NCBI GenBank assembly: GCA_018881555.1
Contig: JACAXG010000202.1
Location: 496,001 to 560,000 of the forward strand
DNA: 64,000 bases
Source: Amblyornis subalaris
Taxonomy: Eukaryota; Chordata; Aves; Passeriformes; Ptilonorhynchidae
Direction: 5' to 3'
Shown: positions 26,894-39,462 of the stretch, one piece after another
Layout: the number at the start of each line of letters is the position of its first letter
Numbering within the stretch: position 1 is the first letter of the stretch
Program-made: the position numbers and the translations under genes
Notes under the pieces: model-generated
What the model was told of the DNA's origin: nothing
Database searches by the model: none
What the model saw: only the letters and a program-made list of their open reading frames with translations

Positions 26894-28992
26894 CTGTAAA
26901 TAAAAACACATTTGATTTCAAGCAAAATATATATGCTTTGGCAAATTCACCAACAAATCACACTTTGCATCTGGAGTAATTTTTAAGTGTTTTAGCATGA
27001 AGCTGCACCTACAGAAGACTTAGAGACTTTGGACTTTGGGACATGCCTTGGCTCTGCCTCTCGGGTGTCTTTACTTCCACAAGGTTGCCCTTCATCGCAC
27101 GCTTGGCTGAGCAAAGCCTTGTGAAGTTGTCCCTTGGGTGTTCCCTCATCTCNGATCATGCTTGTCTAATCATTTCTTTTTTTCTGAGATAACCAGGTTC
27201 TCTATCTTTCTGTCATAAGCAGAAAGAAAAGCCTTGCCTATCCTCAAAAAAAAAAAAAACAAACAAAATCATTACACACAACTTTCAAAGTTACTAGAAC
27301 TGCTATATAATTAATAGCTATGGGTATTCTTCCCAACAATAGCTTGCTTAATAAAAAATCACCTCANTTTTAGTGTTGCCTTTCAAGAAATTGTCAACAT
27401 TTCACCATTGTGTGACCTCCTTGAAAATAAAAGATATAATATCTTTACATAACGTTTATACACCATGCATTTGTGTAGCACATGTAGTTTCTATCATCGT
27501 TCTGCATTTTTATCTGTGCAGTTGTTTGAACAGATCTTTAATGTATTTCAGACAATGTGAGAATTAACTATGTACAGGCAGAAAAACAAGCTTTGAAATG
27601 AGAGACACTGTCATCTCCCAGTTCATTNAAAAAGATGATACCCACTGCCTTTTTTACAGTAGCTTTTCAATGTGGAGAACATACTATGTTCTAGAATTTC
27701 CCAGACAGGTACATGTGTTAGACAGGTAATCCACCTGGACAGGAAATCTAACACATCAGAACATGATTATTTTAGTGTGCAGGAACAGGTCATCTGCACA
27801 ACTCAGTGGATATACCAAAGATTTCCAGGTGGCATGGCCAAACATCCCGGAGGCTCCAATCCCAGCAAGATGATATTTACAGATTTTAAAAAAGACACTG
27901 AAAACCCTGTGTACAGTAGGCCTAATTATGGGTAATTTTAAAAGAAAGTTTTCTAATGTTAAATATTTAATCACTGAGTTCTTTCTGTTCCTAACCTACA
28001 AGTTTGTTTTGCAGGTGTGATATGGATTTTTGGGGTCCAGCTCTATAAATTCTTCTTACTACTTTAATGCTCTATGACATTATTACTATGTATTTTGATT
28101 TTTGGCAATGGTACTTTTGTTTTATATCAGATTCATATTTCCAGCTTCAAGCTAATCATCCATAAATCTGTCCAGTATTTGCAGTTTTATAAGCCATTTT
28201 TAAAGAAAGAAGCAGCTGTCCTGGACCAGCTGGACCTGGCTCAAAGGTGTACAGAAGTTCAGGACCCACAAAACTGATCTGTGAGAAGTGGACACAAAAT
28301 GAAGCAGACTTCTTTCAGAATTCTTTCAGCCTTCTTGGCTCAAAATTATTACCAAAAAACAGATGCAGAAAGCTGAGAGCTGCTGCAGAAGCTGGGAATA
28401 AGCTGGACTCCTATCACTGTGGTCATACAGTACAGCTACACAACTCCTTCGTGTCCACATGGGAAGGAAACTCCNATCAGCAAAGCTCTGGCTTTGGAGT
28501 CAAGGAACACTTTGCCCTCTTCCCTCCCTGCCTTCCTTCATTTCATCCCCTTTGTTTTGCCCTACCCACACAAACTGATACCTCAATAGAAAGGTCTCTC
28601 TCATCTCTGTCAGGTGACAAAATTGAGCACAAACCTTGATGTTTTCCTGAAGATTTGATCTTAAGAGATCTGGAGTGGCACAACACTGTCATAATTATAT
28701 TTATAATAGCAACCCTTTTTTCTGGAGTAAGAAATCCTACAGTTATGACTGTTCGCTGCATTTGCAGCTTATCAAGCACAGCATGATTAGTTTTGATCTT
28801 CTAACAGAGATCACACCAGCAAATTGCATTAAAAAACCCAACAGCATCNTCCCACTCGTGGTGTATCATACCATTACTCTGAGCAGGAAAACGTTGCTGC
28901 AGCCCTACATGGAAACCTACATTTCAGAACAGAANCTCCTTCCAAGAGGAAAGCAACAACAGAAGCAATCAGCTACTTAATGAATTCTTTAC

Positions 28993-29025
28993 TGAATCAA
29001 ATCTTTTATTGAATCAAATCTTTTA
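28993..29025. repeat. two-copy tandem duplication, 17-bp period
   Basis: TGAATCAAATCTTTTA occurs twice, at 28,993-29,008 and 29,010-29,025, with no mismatch. It is a recent local slippage duplication. Confidence 0.75.
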
Positions 29026-29759
29026 GTTATATTTTGTGATAGATGGATTCTGACCAGACTCCAAATGGCCCTGNGATAATACTGTATTTAAAAAAANTAT
29101 TTTTTTCAGTGGCTGATATGTATGTAACAAAGCCATAGGCCTTGGCACAGTAGGTGGTGACATTAAAAACTAACTCATGTTGTTATGAAGTTCCTTTTTT
29201 GAAAAACAAACAAAAAAATTCCATCTGCTCAGCACAATACATACAGCTTAACTCCTGATAGTAAGAACTAAAATAATAATTATGGTGGCTTTGGACCAAG
29301 AATCTCTTGATAATTACTTCTGGTAGATTCTATGCACACTTTGCACAGCTCTCAGTGCATTTCCCAACTATCTGGGTAAGACAAGTACACTGCAGCTGCT
29401 GAAGAGTTCAATCCTACTATTATTTTAGCACAGAGGACCTTAAAAAAGACCAAAACAACCACTGTGAACAGAATTCAAAACGACAGAGACCTGCTGAGGT
29501 CACCAAGGTTTACATTGAAGAAGCATCTGCCTGTGGTCAAGTACACTGATGAAAAGGTTGTGTGCACCCCCTCAAAACTATTCGTGGTGACAGCAGAGGC
29601 ACAATTCTCGTTCAAGGTCAAGGAACAATCCACAGGCAAACAAAGCTGCCACTGACATCCAGGGTGAGTGGCCATGCCTGGGCAGAGGAGAAGAGAGTTC
29701 TTAGCAGATCAGTCAGACATGAACCATATGGTTCCCCAGAAGCTGGACAACTAAAAGCA

Positions 29760-30356
29760 CCCAGAAAAGGGGGTCTGGGGGTGCTAGTTGGCAGCAGATT
29801 CCACGTGAGTCAGCAGTGTCCTGGCAGCCAAGAGGACAACCCACACCCTGGGGTCAAACACTGTTGATAAGCAGCCTGGAAAAGCAGCGATTCTGCCGCT
29901 GCCTTCAGCACAGGGGGGGCCTCACTTGCAGCATGGGGGCAGTTCTGGGCCCCACCACTGAAGGGGGAGATGAAGGTCCTTGAGCATACCCAGAGGAGGG
30001 CAACAAAGCTGGCAATAGTGCTGGAAACATGTCCAGCGAGGAGCAGATACGGAATTTGGGCTTGTCTGGTCTGAGGAAGGGACAAGGAGAGAGGTGCTGA
30101 TCCCTTCTTCCTGGTATCCAGTGACAGCATCCATGGGAATGGTCCAGAGCTATGGCAGTGAAACTTCAAACTTGACATTAGGAAACATTTCTTTACTGAG
30201 AGAGTGGTTGAACACTGAAACAGGATTCCTAGAGGGGTGGTTGATGTCCTGACCTGTCAGGGTTTAAGAGGCATTTGGACAATGTCCTTAATAAGGTGCT
30301 TTAACTTTNGGTCAGCCCTTGAATCGATCCCAGCTGAAACAGTCTATTCTGTTCTA
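29760..30356 (+). mobile_element. CR1 LINE, 5'-truncated, old copy
   Basis: This is a plus-strand CR1 3' fragment. It begins in the C-terminal part of ORF2, where one frame reads GGLGVLVGSRFHVSQQCPGS, matching the conserved LGVLVDS...MSQQC stretch of the family. It continues through a GAGGGCAACAAAGCTGG segment, an AAACATTTCTTTACTGAGAG segment and a GGCATTTGGACAATG segment. It ends near 30,356 with TCTATTCTGTTCT, a degenerate form of the family's short terminal repeat. ORF2 is broken by stops and frameshifts. Divergence looks greater than in the 44.6 kb copy, so this is probably an older insertion. The start is approximate: 29,660-29,760 may also belong to the element, but I could not align it with confidence. 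Confidence 0.88.
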
Positions 30357-31853
30357 AAACAGGCACAGCTTGACCACTGCCACACTGCATACACAGCAGA
30401 AAAAAGAAAACAAAAAACAAACCCAGTCTTGTTCCTGGATTTATATTTATGCCATTTCTTACCCTATATTTGAACGTGGAAATCACTCTTACAGTTATAA
30501 ACAGTACTCAAGCCCCCCATTACAGCAGTCAAAGTGCAGGTGAAGACTGTTCTTGGTAGGATTTGAAATACTGACTCAAAAATCAGTTCCATGTTCACCT
30601 TTCCCCCAAATCAGGTAGCTTTATTTGGACTAGAAGCAAATGTTTAAAAAATGAAAAAGATCACTGAAAGTAGTAATTGTGTATGGCTCTGATCACTCAC
30701 AGAAGGCTTACCAGTACCTTTGAGAACTGCAATAATACAGAATTTCCTATAAAAAAGAAGGCATTACATGGTCTGCATGGAAACACACTTTTACTTATCA
30801 CATCTAATTTGACTAGTCACATCACTTAAGTAATTGCAAGATTTTCATAATAGCTCTACCTCATCACTGCAGGATTCACAAGGGGACTTGCTGCAACAAG
30901 ATTTACAGTGCACCTGGTAGGCAACTGATCTGGTTATTGATAAATGTTACTTGGCATTCCAGAAGCTGTGAAAGTGTGTTCGCGGTGGTTCATTGCTCTC
31001 TTGCTATTCCTCATTCATTCANGGGATTCGTTTAGTTAACTCCACCTCCAACATGGTTCTTTTTTAACANTTCAAAAAGTTTTATCTAACAACTGCATTC
31101 TAGTTTATCAGCTTTATTTTGGTGTATGTACTCCATTTGTGTTCAATTCAGCTACCTCAGAGACCAGCGTTATAGGGGAAAAGAAGACTGTTTGGAAAGG
31201 TGTTGTTCATACTTTGTGTGGCAAGGAAACAGTGTGTGCCTTGTATGTGTNATGCAACCAGTTCAGCAAGACACACTTTGCTGCAAAAGCAGATGCAAAC
31301 CAAGTTATCTATTTTATAAATGTAAGGAATTTCACTGTTTTAATGACTTATGACATTTAGATTTCTCGTCTAATCTTGTTGTAGTGAAGCTTAGCACAAG
31401 AGATAAGGGATGCTTATAAAATATTTCGGCCAGTTATGCACCCAAATAAGTATTCTCAATTGCCTATGGCACACAGATGTAATTAGACAATATATTTCTT
31501 CTAAGTCATAAGGTTGTTTAGAGTTGTGGTTGAATAAACACATCAAAACACAGAGTTCCTCAGGAGCTGAGCTGGAAAGGTCAGGAGAAAACTGTTAAAA
31601 TCTNTGATTTCTTTCTCTTTGGACAAAAGGGAAACCATGGCAAACCCTGGAGACAGGGCAAAGAGGAGGAGGTGAAGAAAGTTGTAGAAATAGGTAAATT
31701 TGTCAAAAAAAAAGAAATGGAACAAGAATGTTTCCAAACTATATTACAAATTTGATCGTATTAATTTATCCTTTACGTGTCAGGCTTCTGCGTGCACCAT
31801 CATATCCTGGACTTAAGCACAGGTAAAGATTCCATGTACATCCAATTATGCAA

Positions 31854-31905
31854 AGGATATGAGGAATGGATACAGAAGAATGGATGAGGATATGGATACA
31901 CAGGA
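31854..31905. repeat. degenerate GGATATG/GGATAC repeat
   Basis: Units such as AGGATATGAGG, ATGGATACAG, AGGATATGG and ATACACAGG recur irregularly over about 50 bp. It is an imperfect minisatellite-like tract. Confidence 0.55.
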
Positions 31906-34900
31906 TGCTCAGAAGACTAGTAATCAAGCACATGAGCAAACCGTTCACTAAACATAAACCCCAGGTTCAGGCCTGCATGTTGGAATAGGAGCAAATATGG
32001 AGCAAGTGCACTGCTGCAGAAAAGCTTGTTCTACGTCCACAGAGTCCTAACTTCACTATTCTACAAACTAGAAAGTTTGATGTAGTAAATTCCTTGCACA
32101 CAATTGGGGTTTTTTGTGCAGACAAAGCATGGCAAACATTTTTTTTTTACCTGCTAAACAAACTGAAGTTTTTTTAACCTGGGTAGCTGCTTCTATTTTC
32201 TGCTTGATAGTTCATTCTGGTTCTTTAAACTACACAAAGAACCCCCTGCAGTAAAACCACATGCTCATATTCCATACCATATTCCAGGGAGCAAGTGCAC
32301 TACAATGACCATCCCTCTGCTACTGCTGAGGGAGTGAACCTCTGCACCTTCAGAGACCAACATGTTTCTATTACAAGCTGGAGTTCAAAAGGTGACATTT
32401 GTAAAAAACACCAGGCCAGGTGCATAGGATGACANACTGCTTGGCAGATTACATGAATACTTCCTGACATCCTGGATATACTGAAAGAACTGTGCTCTGC
32501 AACGATNGTCTTGAGAAAACTTGTAAGCAAAGGTAATTAGATAAATAAAATCTGGAGAGAGAAGACCAGTGTGAATCATTAAAATTCCACTTAAACCTCA
32601 GAGAGGACTCACGAAAAAGGTTTGTTGGTTAGGCAGGTAAATAGATATTATGGACTATTTTGTATTCTGTTAAGATGCTCAAGTGCCTCAAGACATTTCT
32701 CGTTGCCAGTCACTTCTATTTCAGATCACCAGTCTATAAAAAGCAGGAACTAATATATACGAGCATACATGCTGCAAGAGCTCGCATCTATATAAATATC
32801 CTGCTGAAGAAAATTGCCCACTCCCTATCATCTCATGCAAAGACACACAAGGGAAGCCAGGAGTTTGCAAGAAATCTGCTGCAGTACTAAACTCTGCTTT
32901 ACAGCCCTCAGAAGTTGGATGGCAGAGCTACACACACAGAACCCAGTCCTCCATCCAGTAATCTCTTGCAACACTTCCAGATCCGTGAATTACCACAGAA
33001 CATTGCCATGGAGCACCCAATTCACCAGCCCAGCACAAAACTCCCAGCTAAGAGATTGGGTCCAATAGAGTTCAAAGCAATAAACCAGTTAAACCAAGCC
33101 ATCATGGAGGCAATGCTGAAAATAACACACGGTCTTGAACTGAAGTAATTTACATGGCTGCATTTTTTTGGTGTTCTAAGCTCCCTCTGCAGTGCTGCAC
33201 AGATTTTTCCTGGGGCACAGGATGGTCTTTTCCTCAACAATGCTAGATCAAGCCAGCTCTCAATAGCGCTGAACTCTGACACAGCCATGTGGACTGTCAC
33301 CTAAGCCAACAAGGAGAAGGATCCTATTACAGTATGGAATCAGCCCTAAAGATAAATTTTGTTTCCTTACAGAATTTAAACCCCAGTGGTTTGTATATTT
33401 AACTATTTTAAGTATTCTGCTTTTGGCAGATAAATTAAATCTAAAATAAAAATTTTTTAAAAGCCCAAGCAAATAAAAAAACTCACCACAAAAGCTATCA
33501 AGAAACAAAATCCCAAACAAAAAACGTTTATATTTCAAGGCAGGAAGCAGACAAGTAGCCATATCCCTGGAATGAGGCTATCTTCTGGAACGGTATNTCC
33601 TGTCACATCCCGAATGCTTTCCAATGGTGTTTATGAACTCCCCCAGTACTGAAATGGATGAGGACACTGCAAAAAGCTAACTAGAAAAACTGTTAAAGAA
33701 AGAGTTCATTTTTTTCCACTTCCAAATCCCAAACAACAGTATCACCACACATCTCTTTTGCCACCCTGATGTATTGTTTTATTACATGCTATAATGCCTA
33801 TCCTGGTCACATCAAGAGAATTCTTAAATGACTTGTCTGGGTAGCTACTGACCTAGGGCATTTTACTTCCATTAGAAGGGTGGTTTTTGGAGAGTGCTGA
33901 AAGACAGAGGGAACTTTACTAATTGCTATAATTACATGCTCGGGGTAATTTAGTTGAAAATGAGCCGCGTAGTGTTTTCATGTGGCTCTAATATTGCTGT
34001 GTCTCACAGTTCAGGGAGAAGCAGGAAGTCACAAGGAACTACAAATTAGACAAATTGGATCAAAGCTAAGAAAACCATCTGCAGATTTACCTGTGACAAC
34101 CTGTTTGCCCGACCACACAGGCAGTGATGAAGCAAACAAGCAAAGCACTGGCATATGCTGCTGAGGAGACAGCAGTAAGACAGCACAGTAGAAAGCAAAT
34201 TTTATTGCTATGGCCTATTCCTAAGTACCATCAAAATGTTTTCATATTTCATCACTGAGAGCGTGCACTGAGTACTAACACAGTGCCAGAGTGCCACAAG
34301 TTAGAACTGGGGATGAGGCTTAACCACCCACCTCTACTGCCCAGGCAGGAAACAGGTTTAGAATAATATGAGGACATGTCTGTTCCTACTGTTCAGCTTT
34401 AAAATACGAAAATGATATCACTGGATTTTTGAACCAGGTTTAAGATGTGCAAAACCCTTCAGTCTTAAACATCTGCTTTTTTTCTCTGCTAATCAAATGC
34501 TAAGCTCTTGATTTGTGATTACTTAGAATTCAAACTGTAATGGACAGTCAAAGGCATCAGGGGCAAGGGCAGAAAGAGTAGCATCAATAAAAAAAGGAAA
34601 GCAAACCAGAAAGCAGCCAAAGTCTTCCAAAGGCTTGTCTCTTTACAGTGATGGCTGCCTGCTGCCTTACAGGACTTGAAAGAAGAAAAAGAAGCCTGGT
34701 CCCTCCTTTTCACTTCAGAGAGGAATGCAGCAGACGCTGCTACAAGAGCCTGTGGCCCCCAGGCCCCTTGAAGCCCCCCACCCTCAGGCCTGCCCAGCAC
34801 ACGAGTCACAAGGCTGTCACATGGCAGGAGCAGACAGAACCCCTTCACTGCTGATGGTTCTTTTTCTCAATCAGCAGTCTAGGGTTGTGCAAATGCCCTT

Positions 34901-34932
34901 CTGCCCTAAGAGGTTTTGTATGGCTGACCAAC

Positions 34933-34952
34933 AGAGCATATAGAGCATATAG
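34933..34952. repeat. tandem AGAGCATAT, 2.2 copies
   Basis: The 9-bp unit is repeated exactly at 34,933-34,941 and 34,942-34,950, with a two-base partial copy after it. Confidence 0.6.
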
Positions 34953-35909
34953 CCTATCACCTAGAGTTTATAAACCAGGTTATGATGAGCCACCAATGTG
35001 TCTGACAAAGAGGCATTCTGCAACAGAAAGCACATTCACATCCACCCACAAAGGATCACTGAATGTCTCCCATATCTGTCACCACGGACCACACCTATCC
35101 CACCATGTGGCCTGTGTGCTGTAAACAGACCACAGGCTACAGCCCATGGATCTTCCAACTGAAATACAAATTGGAATTGAATCCAGTTCATATTTCATAT
35201 ATCATATTCCATTTATCATTACTTGAAGTATTGCTGAATTTCCTTGGAGCTGCAAACATCTTGAACCAGATTCCTCCTTTGTCAGGAGACACTGCAGCAA
35301 TGTTTCTCTGTAGAAGGGTCAGAGATGTCTCTAAAATCTGTTGTATAAGAATGTATGATAAATGTATGATGCTGAATGTGTGATTCAGCCTCTCACTGGG
35401 TGCACCCAGTCTGCTTCAACCTGCGGCAGGTGCTTTAGGCACACAGCAGGTGGTGTATTCCTTTGACATGTGAATAGGCATGGCTTTCTCAGGTACCATA
35501 AAGAAGGATAACACTTAAAAAAGTAAGTAGCAATGCATACATCTGGAAGAGGAAAATACTTCCCACCAGAACTCTCTTTGGTGAGAGCAAAGTTCTCAGA
35601 CAAAGTTTTGAAAAAGTAAGAAGTTATCAGGAGAAAAGGATGGGAGAAAAGCTGCATCTCCTCCAGAATAAATCATATCCTTTTACTTATCTTTAAAGAG
35701 CACTGCTAAACATAATGACTAACATTTGTGAACAATTAGGTAAATCTCTACTGAGACTGCTCCACGTGGAAGCAGCTTCAGAGGTTAAATGTTTTAATTC
35801 CAAGAGAAGGCTTAAAGATTAAGCAAAATTGCATTGTNAAGTGCTTTGGGGAGTGGCATCTTCACAAATGGAGTCTACACTTCTGCACAACTACACAACT
35901 TCTGCATGT

Positions 35910-35921
35910 GCACACGTGTGC
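35910..35921. repeat. 12-bp palindrome GCACACGTGTGC
   Basis: A perfect palindrome centred on CACGTG lies within a CA/TG-rich stretch. It may be an E-box or just alternating-purine sequence. Confidence 0.5.
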
Positions 35922-36875
35922 TTGTGTATGGCTGATGGTTGTCCTTCCTGGAACAAAAATTATTACATCTCTACACTTAGAATTTCCTCCCAACTCTTAA
36001 TATAAATATTGGCAGATGTTGTTACCTTTGCTGCAGAGAGATTAGTCTTTGGCAGGTTGCAAACTTGTAAGTTAAATGAGAACACTGCAGAATCATGGGA
36101 ATACCAGCACTGGGAAACAGACTTACATAAATTCTCTAAAATGAATTGCAAACTTTTTGAGTTACTAGAACGGTAAGGTTTTTTGACAGCTGATTATTGA
36201 GTTCTTATGTTGGACAATGTCCTGGAAGACCATACAGAGATCTGACTTCTGTCAGCTGTGGATTTATATCAGCCAATATTTCTGCAGTCTGTGACAAAAG
36301 CAAATCCTACACTACATCCAAAATGCTCATTCAAGCATGTTTTTCAAGTGCTAGGAAAAGCTCTTTAGTCCTAACAGAAAAATTACATTTTTATAGTAGG
36401 TTTACTCAGGTGTCTCATCATTTGTTTACCTATTTTAACGAGTATAAATGAATTTTTAAGAACTTTTTTCAAGCTTCTTCTCTGACCAAAGACCTTTTGA
36501 TGGGTTTCCAGTCACAAAAGCTTCAACATAGCTCACGGGTTAAAAGGTTGCCCTTTTCAAGTAAAGAGTTGTTCAGATTTATGCCATTAAAAGTTTTTCA
36601 TAAACTTCATTATATTTTTTGGCCAACAAGATAGAGATAAGTCTACTGAATGGTCAATGAGATGTTAAGAAGTTGCACAGAGAGAACAGATGTACCTTTT
36701 GTTTAAGGTCTGGGACTCAAATGTTCATATCGATCATCATGCCAACAGCTGTGCAGTGGAACACTTGCTTTCTCAACATCATGTGAAGATTAAACTCTAC
36801 CTTTTTGAGAATCGGACTGTTTTAGTAGCCATTTAACGTTAGACCCAAAGTCAGCAGCATCATCTCAAGCCTTAC

Positions 36876-36903
36876 CTTTGCACAAATCAGGCACCTCGGA
36901 GAT
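36876..36903 (-). other. candidate 28-nt microexon
   Basis: On the minus strand a nearly ideal acceptor, with the pyrimidine tract CTGCTGTTCTGTTCTGCC leading to TTTCAG, is followed 28 nt later by a strong donor, AAAG|GTAAGGCTTG. One reading is ISEVPDLCK plus one base; a second frame is open too. Neuronal microexons of this size occur in vertebrates, and the splice-site pair is the best I saw in the window. The short body carries no coding signal of its own, so it could equally be a non-coding RNA exon or an unused pair of sites. Confidence 0.17.
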
Positions 36904-37181
36904 CTGAAAGGCAGAACAGAACAGCAGAGGCTGGACAACTGCTGCAGGGCAATCCAGCAGTGAGATTAAACATAAAACTTTGAGTAATTCAGTGTGCAAT
37001 GGGGTTGGCATAGTAAGCAACTGCAAGCCATTTTACACAGGCGCATCAGAAAACTATCACTGAAAGTATAAAAAAATGAATTATCTGAATATTAATGACA
37101 GAGAGAAGTTCTTAAGCAGCTTTCTGTTTTTCAACCAGCTATAAAAGAATGTACCAAAGGTAGGAGAAAGCCAATTATCAT

Positions 37182-37211
37182 TTTGTGCCACTTTTATAGA
37201 CTTGGCACAAA
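37182..37211. repeat. inverted repeat TTTGTGCCA / TGGCACAAA
   Basis: Exact 9-bp arms are separated by 12 bases, followed by a small CpG-containing stretch (GGCGCCGC at about 37,231). The TTGGCA/TGCCA halves resemble nuclear factor I half-sites, but the spacing does not match the standard palindromic site. Confidence 0.5.
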
Positions 37212-39124
37212 TCAAGACAATCTCTGTGAGGCGCCGCTACTATTTCACCTATAAAACTGTCTGCCATTTCAACACTCTGGGAGAAGTGTCAGACAAAAGA
37301 AGGACACTTAAAGAACAGAAAATTACTTAAATGGCTAAAGAAATTAAATTATGATGAATATATTGAAGAAGCACATTTATACTTCTGTAGATAATAAAAA
37401 GGCTAAGGGGGGAACTAAAATTTGATTAACTGCATTTCGTATCTCAGTGTGTTTCATGTACTACACCACAGAACCAAATGGAGCTTCCCTGAATGTTTTC
37501 TGATCATTATCAAAGCTGCAAAATACAACCTTCTGTCAAGAAAAAACAATCCTGGCTACTCAGAGAAAAATTATTTCAACCAGTATATTCAGCAATGAAA
37601 ATACAAAAAAGCATTTCTATAATAAACAGAGAAAAGAAGGTAATATAAATCTTCCACTATTAATTTCACTGCAATCATATTCAAACTAGCAGATAATAAA
37701 ATTTTACAACACTGAATTAGATTCTAGTAGATTATTGGATTTTCTTTGTGCTTCAGTAATCAAGTACACTCACACAATTCAGTTGCTGAATTCCTATTAT
37801 ACTCTGCACTGTTTCAAAAAATTCAGAGTTCTGCTTGGGACTGTGATTATTTATTCATTCACCTCCTCACACATTCCAAATTATTAAAACTGTATTAGGT
37901 ATATCCAGACCACATGGACTTTTACAGCTTAGGAAACTTCCACATCACCTTGCACATGANGAGAGAGGGAAAGGAAGGAAATTCAGAAGCTAAACTGAAG
38001 CATTTTTGTACCATACTGAAAGGGGTTTCGAGGTCTTCATGGAGTCAAAGGAAGCTGTGTTTTCTTTACTGTTGCTGTTAACAAGAATTCACAAATATAC
38101 AGACTATATTTACTTGACATATCCTACAGAGCTTACTGGAATAGTGAGCTGACCTGAGTGGAATTTGATGATCCAAGCTACTTTTTAAAAGCTGTTGTTT
38201 GGGTTTTTTTCCTTCAGAGATTGTATCATCGTCATCCAAAACTCTTCTAGCATTTGTAAGATTACCATTTAAAAATATATTAAGTTATTAGTAANGTTAT
38301 CAGATTTAGGGCATAGTCTTGCACATATTTTTCTGCTTTTTCAATTTCATGTTCTAGAGTCTAAATATTTAAGATATGAACTATTCTGTGGCAATGCAAT
38401 TCTGCACTTTTTGGCACAGGATATACAAATGAGTCCCAGGCTATACCACTGCACAAAAGTAACATCTAACTTTGTCTTGCACACTGAATTTAAGAAAAGT
38501 TCTCCAAAATTCAAAAGGAAAAAGTGTATTAAAAACTCCTCAAAATGAAATACATGAATAAGCAAATAGCCTCAGGACTCCTGAAAATCTTGTTCAAAGT
38601 CACCTGCAGTCCCCTGTATTTACAATCCTGGTCTATACAAAACCATTTTCAAAGAAAACTTCTGTTTTAAAGGCAAAGGGAGAAAAGCCTTGGTTCAGGC
38701 AAGAATAGCAAGTGAATGCAAATACCTTATTCCAGGCAGTTGCATGATTTTTCTTTTATGTAGATTTGCAGCACTCACCATATTTCAATCCTCATTTTGT
38801 TGTGCTGTCTCTCATTGAAAGCACATCATCCTTGAAAATGCTCAGACAAGAAAACCAGGACAACTGTAACACTTGATCATTGCCATATCATAATCTCAAT
38901 ATAAACAGAACAGCAAAAAGATGAAAATGCATTCAGTTCTTATGTTAAAATCTAAGGAAGGTGTTTCCATCTGTACCAACTACTAAGACAAATCCAGATA
39001 AAGACCTCAAGACAAGCAATGTTTTTATCACTTGAAATGCTGAACACTTTCCCACACCAATTCTGAATTAGCTGCAAGCAGTATGACAGCTTCCTCTGTC
39101 ATTCCACTTTCATTCCTAATGTTC

Positions 39125-39462
39125 CTCACTGTTTGCCATTCCTGAAGGGAGGAGGCGAAGAAGACGGAGCCATGCTCCTTCCAGTGGTGCTCAGCGACAG
39201 GATCAGAGGAGATGGGCACAAACTGAAACACAGGAGGGTCCCTCTGAACAGCAGGGAACACTTTCCCACTGCGAGGGTGACTGAGCACTGGCACAGGTCA
39301 CCCAGGGAGGCCGTGGAGTCTCCATCCTTCGGGATATTCAGAAGCTGTTTGGACACGGTCCCAGGCAGCCTGGTCTAGGTGACCCTGCCTGAGCCTGGGG
39401 TTTGGGCCAGGTGACCTCCAGCGGTTCCTTCCACCCTCAGCCATCCTGGGATTTTGTTTCAC
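39125..39462 (+). mobile_element. CR1 LINE 3' fragment
   Basis: This is a short plus-strand CR1 tail. From about 39,150 to 39,378 one frame encodes the C-terminus of ORF2, including RIRGDGHKLKHRRV, RVTEHWHRSPREAVESPS and FRSCLDTVPGSLV, which match the family's RGNGHKLKHRR...VTEHWNRLPREVVESPS...F...LDTVLG pattern. A 3' untranslated part follows, with GGTGACCTCCAGCGGTTCC and TTCCACCCTCAG. This is the CR1 version of the usual CTAGATGATCT...TTCCAACC segment. The copy stops near ATCCTGGGATTTTG at 39,462. It is only about 340 bp long and 5'-truncated. Confidence 0.92.
39150..39378 (+). pseudogene. CR1 ORF2 C-terminal fragment
   Basis: This is the coding remnant inside the 39.1 kb CR1 tail. It is open for about 75 codons and ends in a TAG just after PGSLV. 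It holds only the region downstream of the reverse-transcriptase fingers and palm, with no catalytic motif, so it has no enzymatic potential. Its open frame is a by-product of limited decay and should not be annotated as a host gene. Confidence 0.85.

Larger units (their letters stand above)
25924..29759. other. GC-richer patch, then unique AT-rich DNA
   Basis: The segment 25,930-26,380 has clustered CpGs and CTGCTG/CACTGC-rich text, including two copies of GGATCACTGC with CCCAC following. The remainder is AT-rich, with a poly-A at 27,247-27,260. The last part, 29,464-29,663, holds a plus-strand frame and a strong CCAGG|GTGAGTGG donor just before the CR1 copy. No gene is recognised. Confidence 0.5.
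30357..39124. other. unique AT-rich DNA between two CR1 copies
   Basis: No gene was recognised. A plus-strand frame at 31,534-31,755 is open for 73 codons and lysine/glutamate-rich, but lacks a start and homology. On the minus strand, 30,712-30,746 has a TTCTTTTTTATAG acceptor and a CTG|GTAAGCC donor around 35 nt that is open in all frames. The segment 34,640-34,860 is GC-richer without CpG clustering. Confidence 0.55.
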
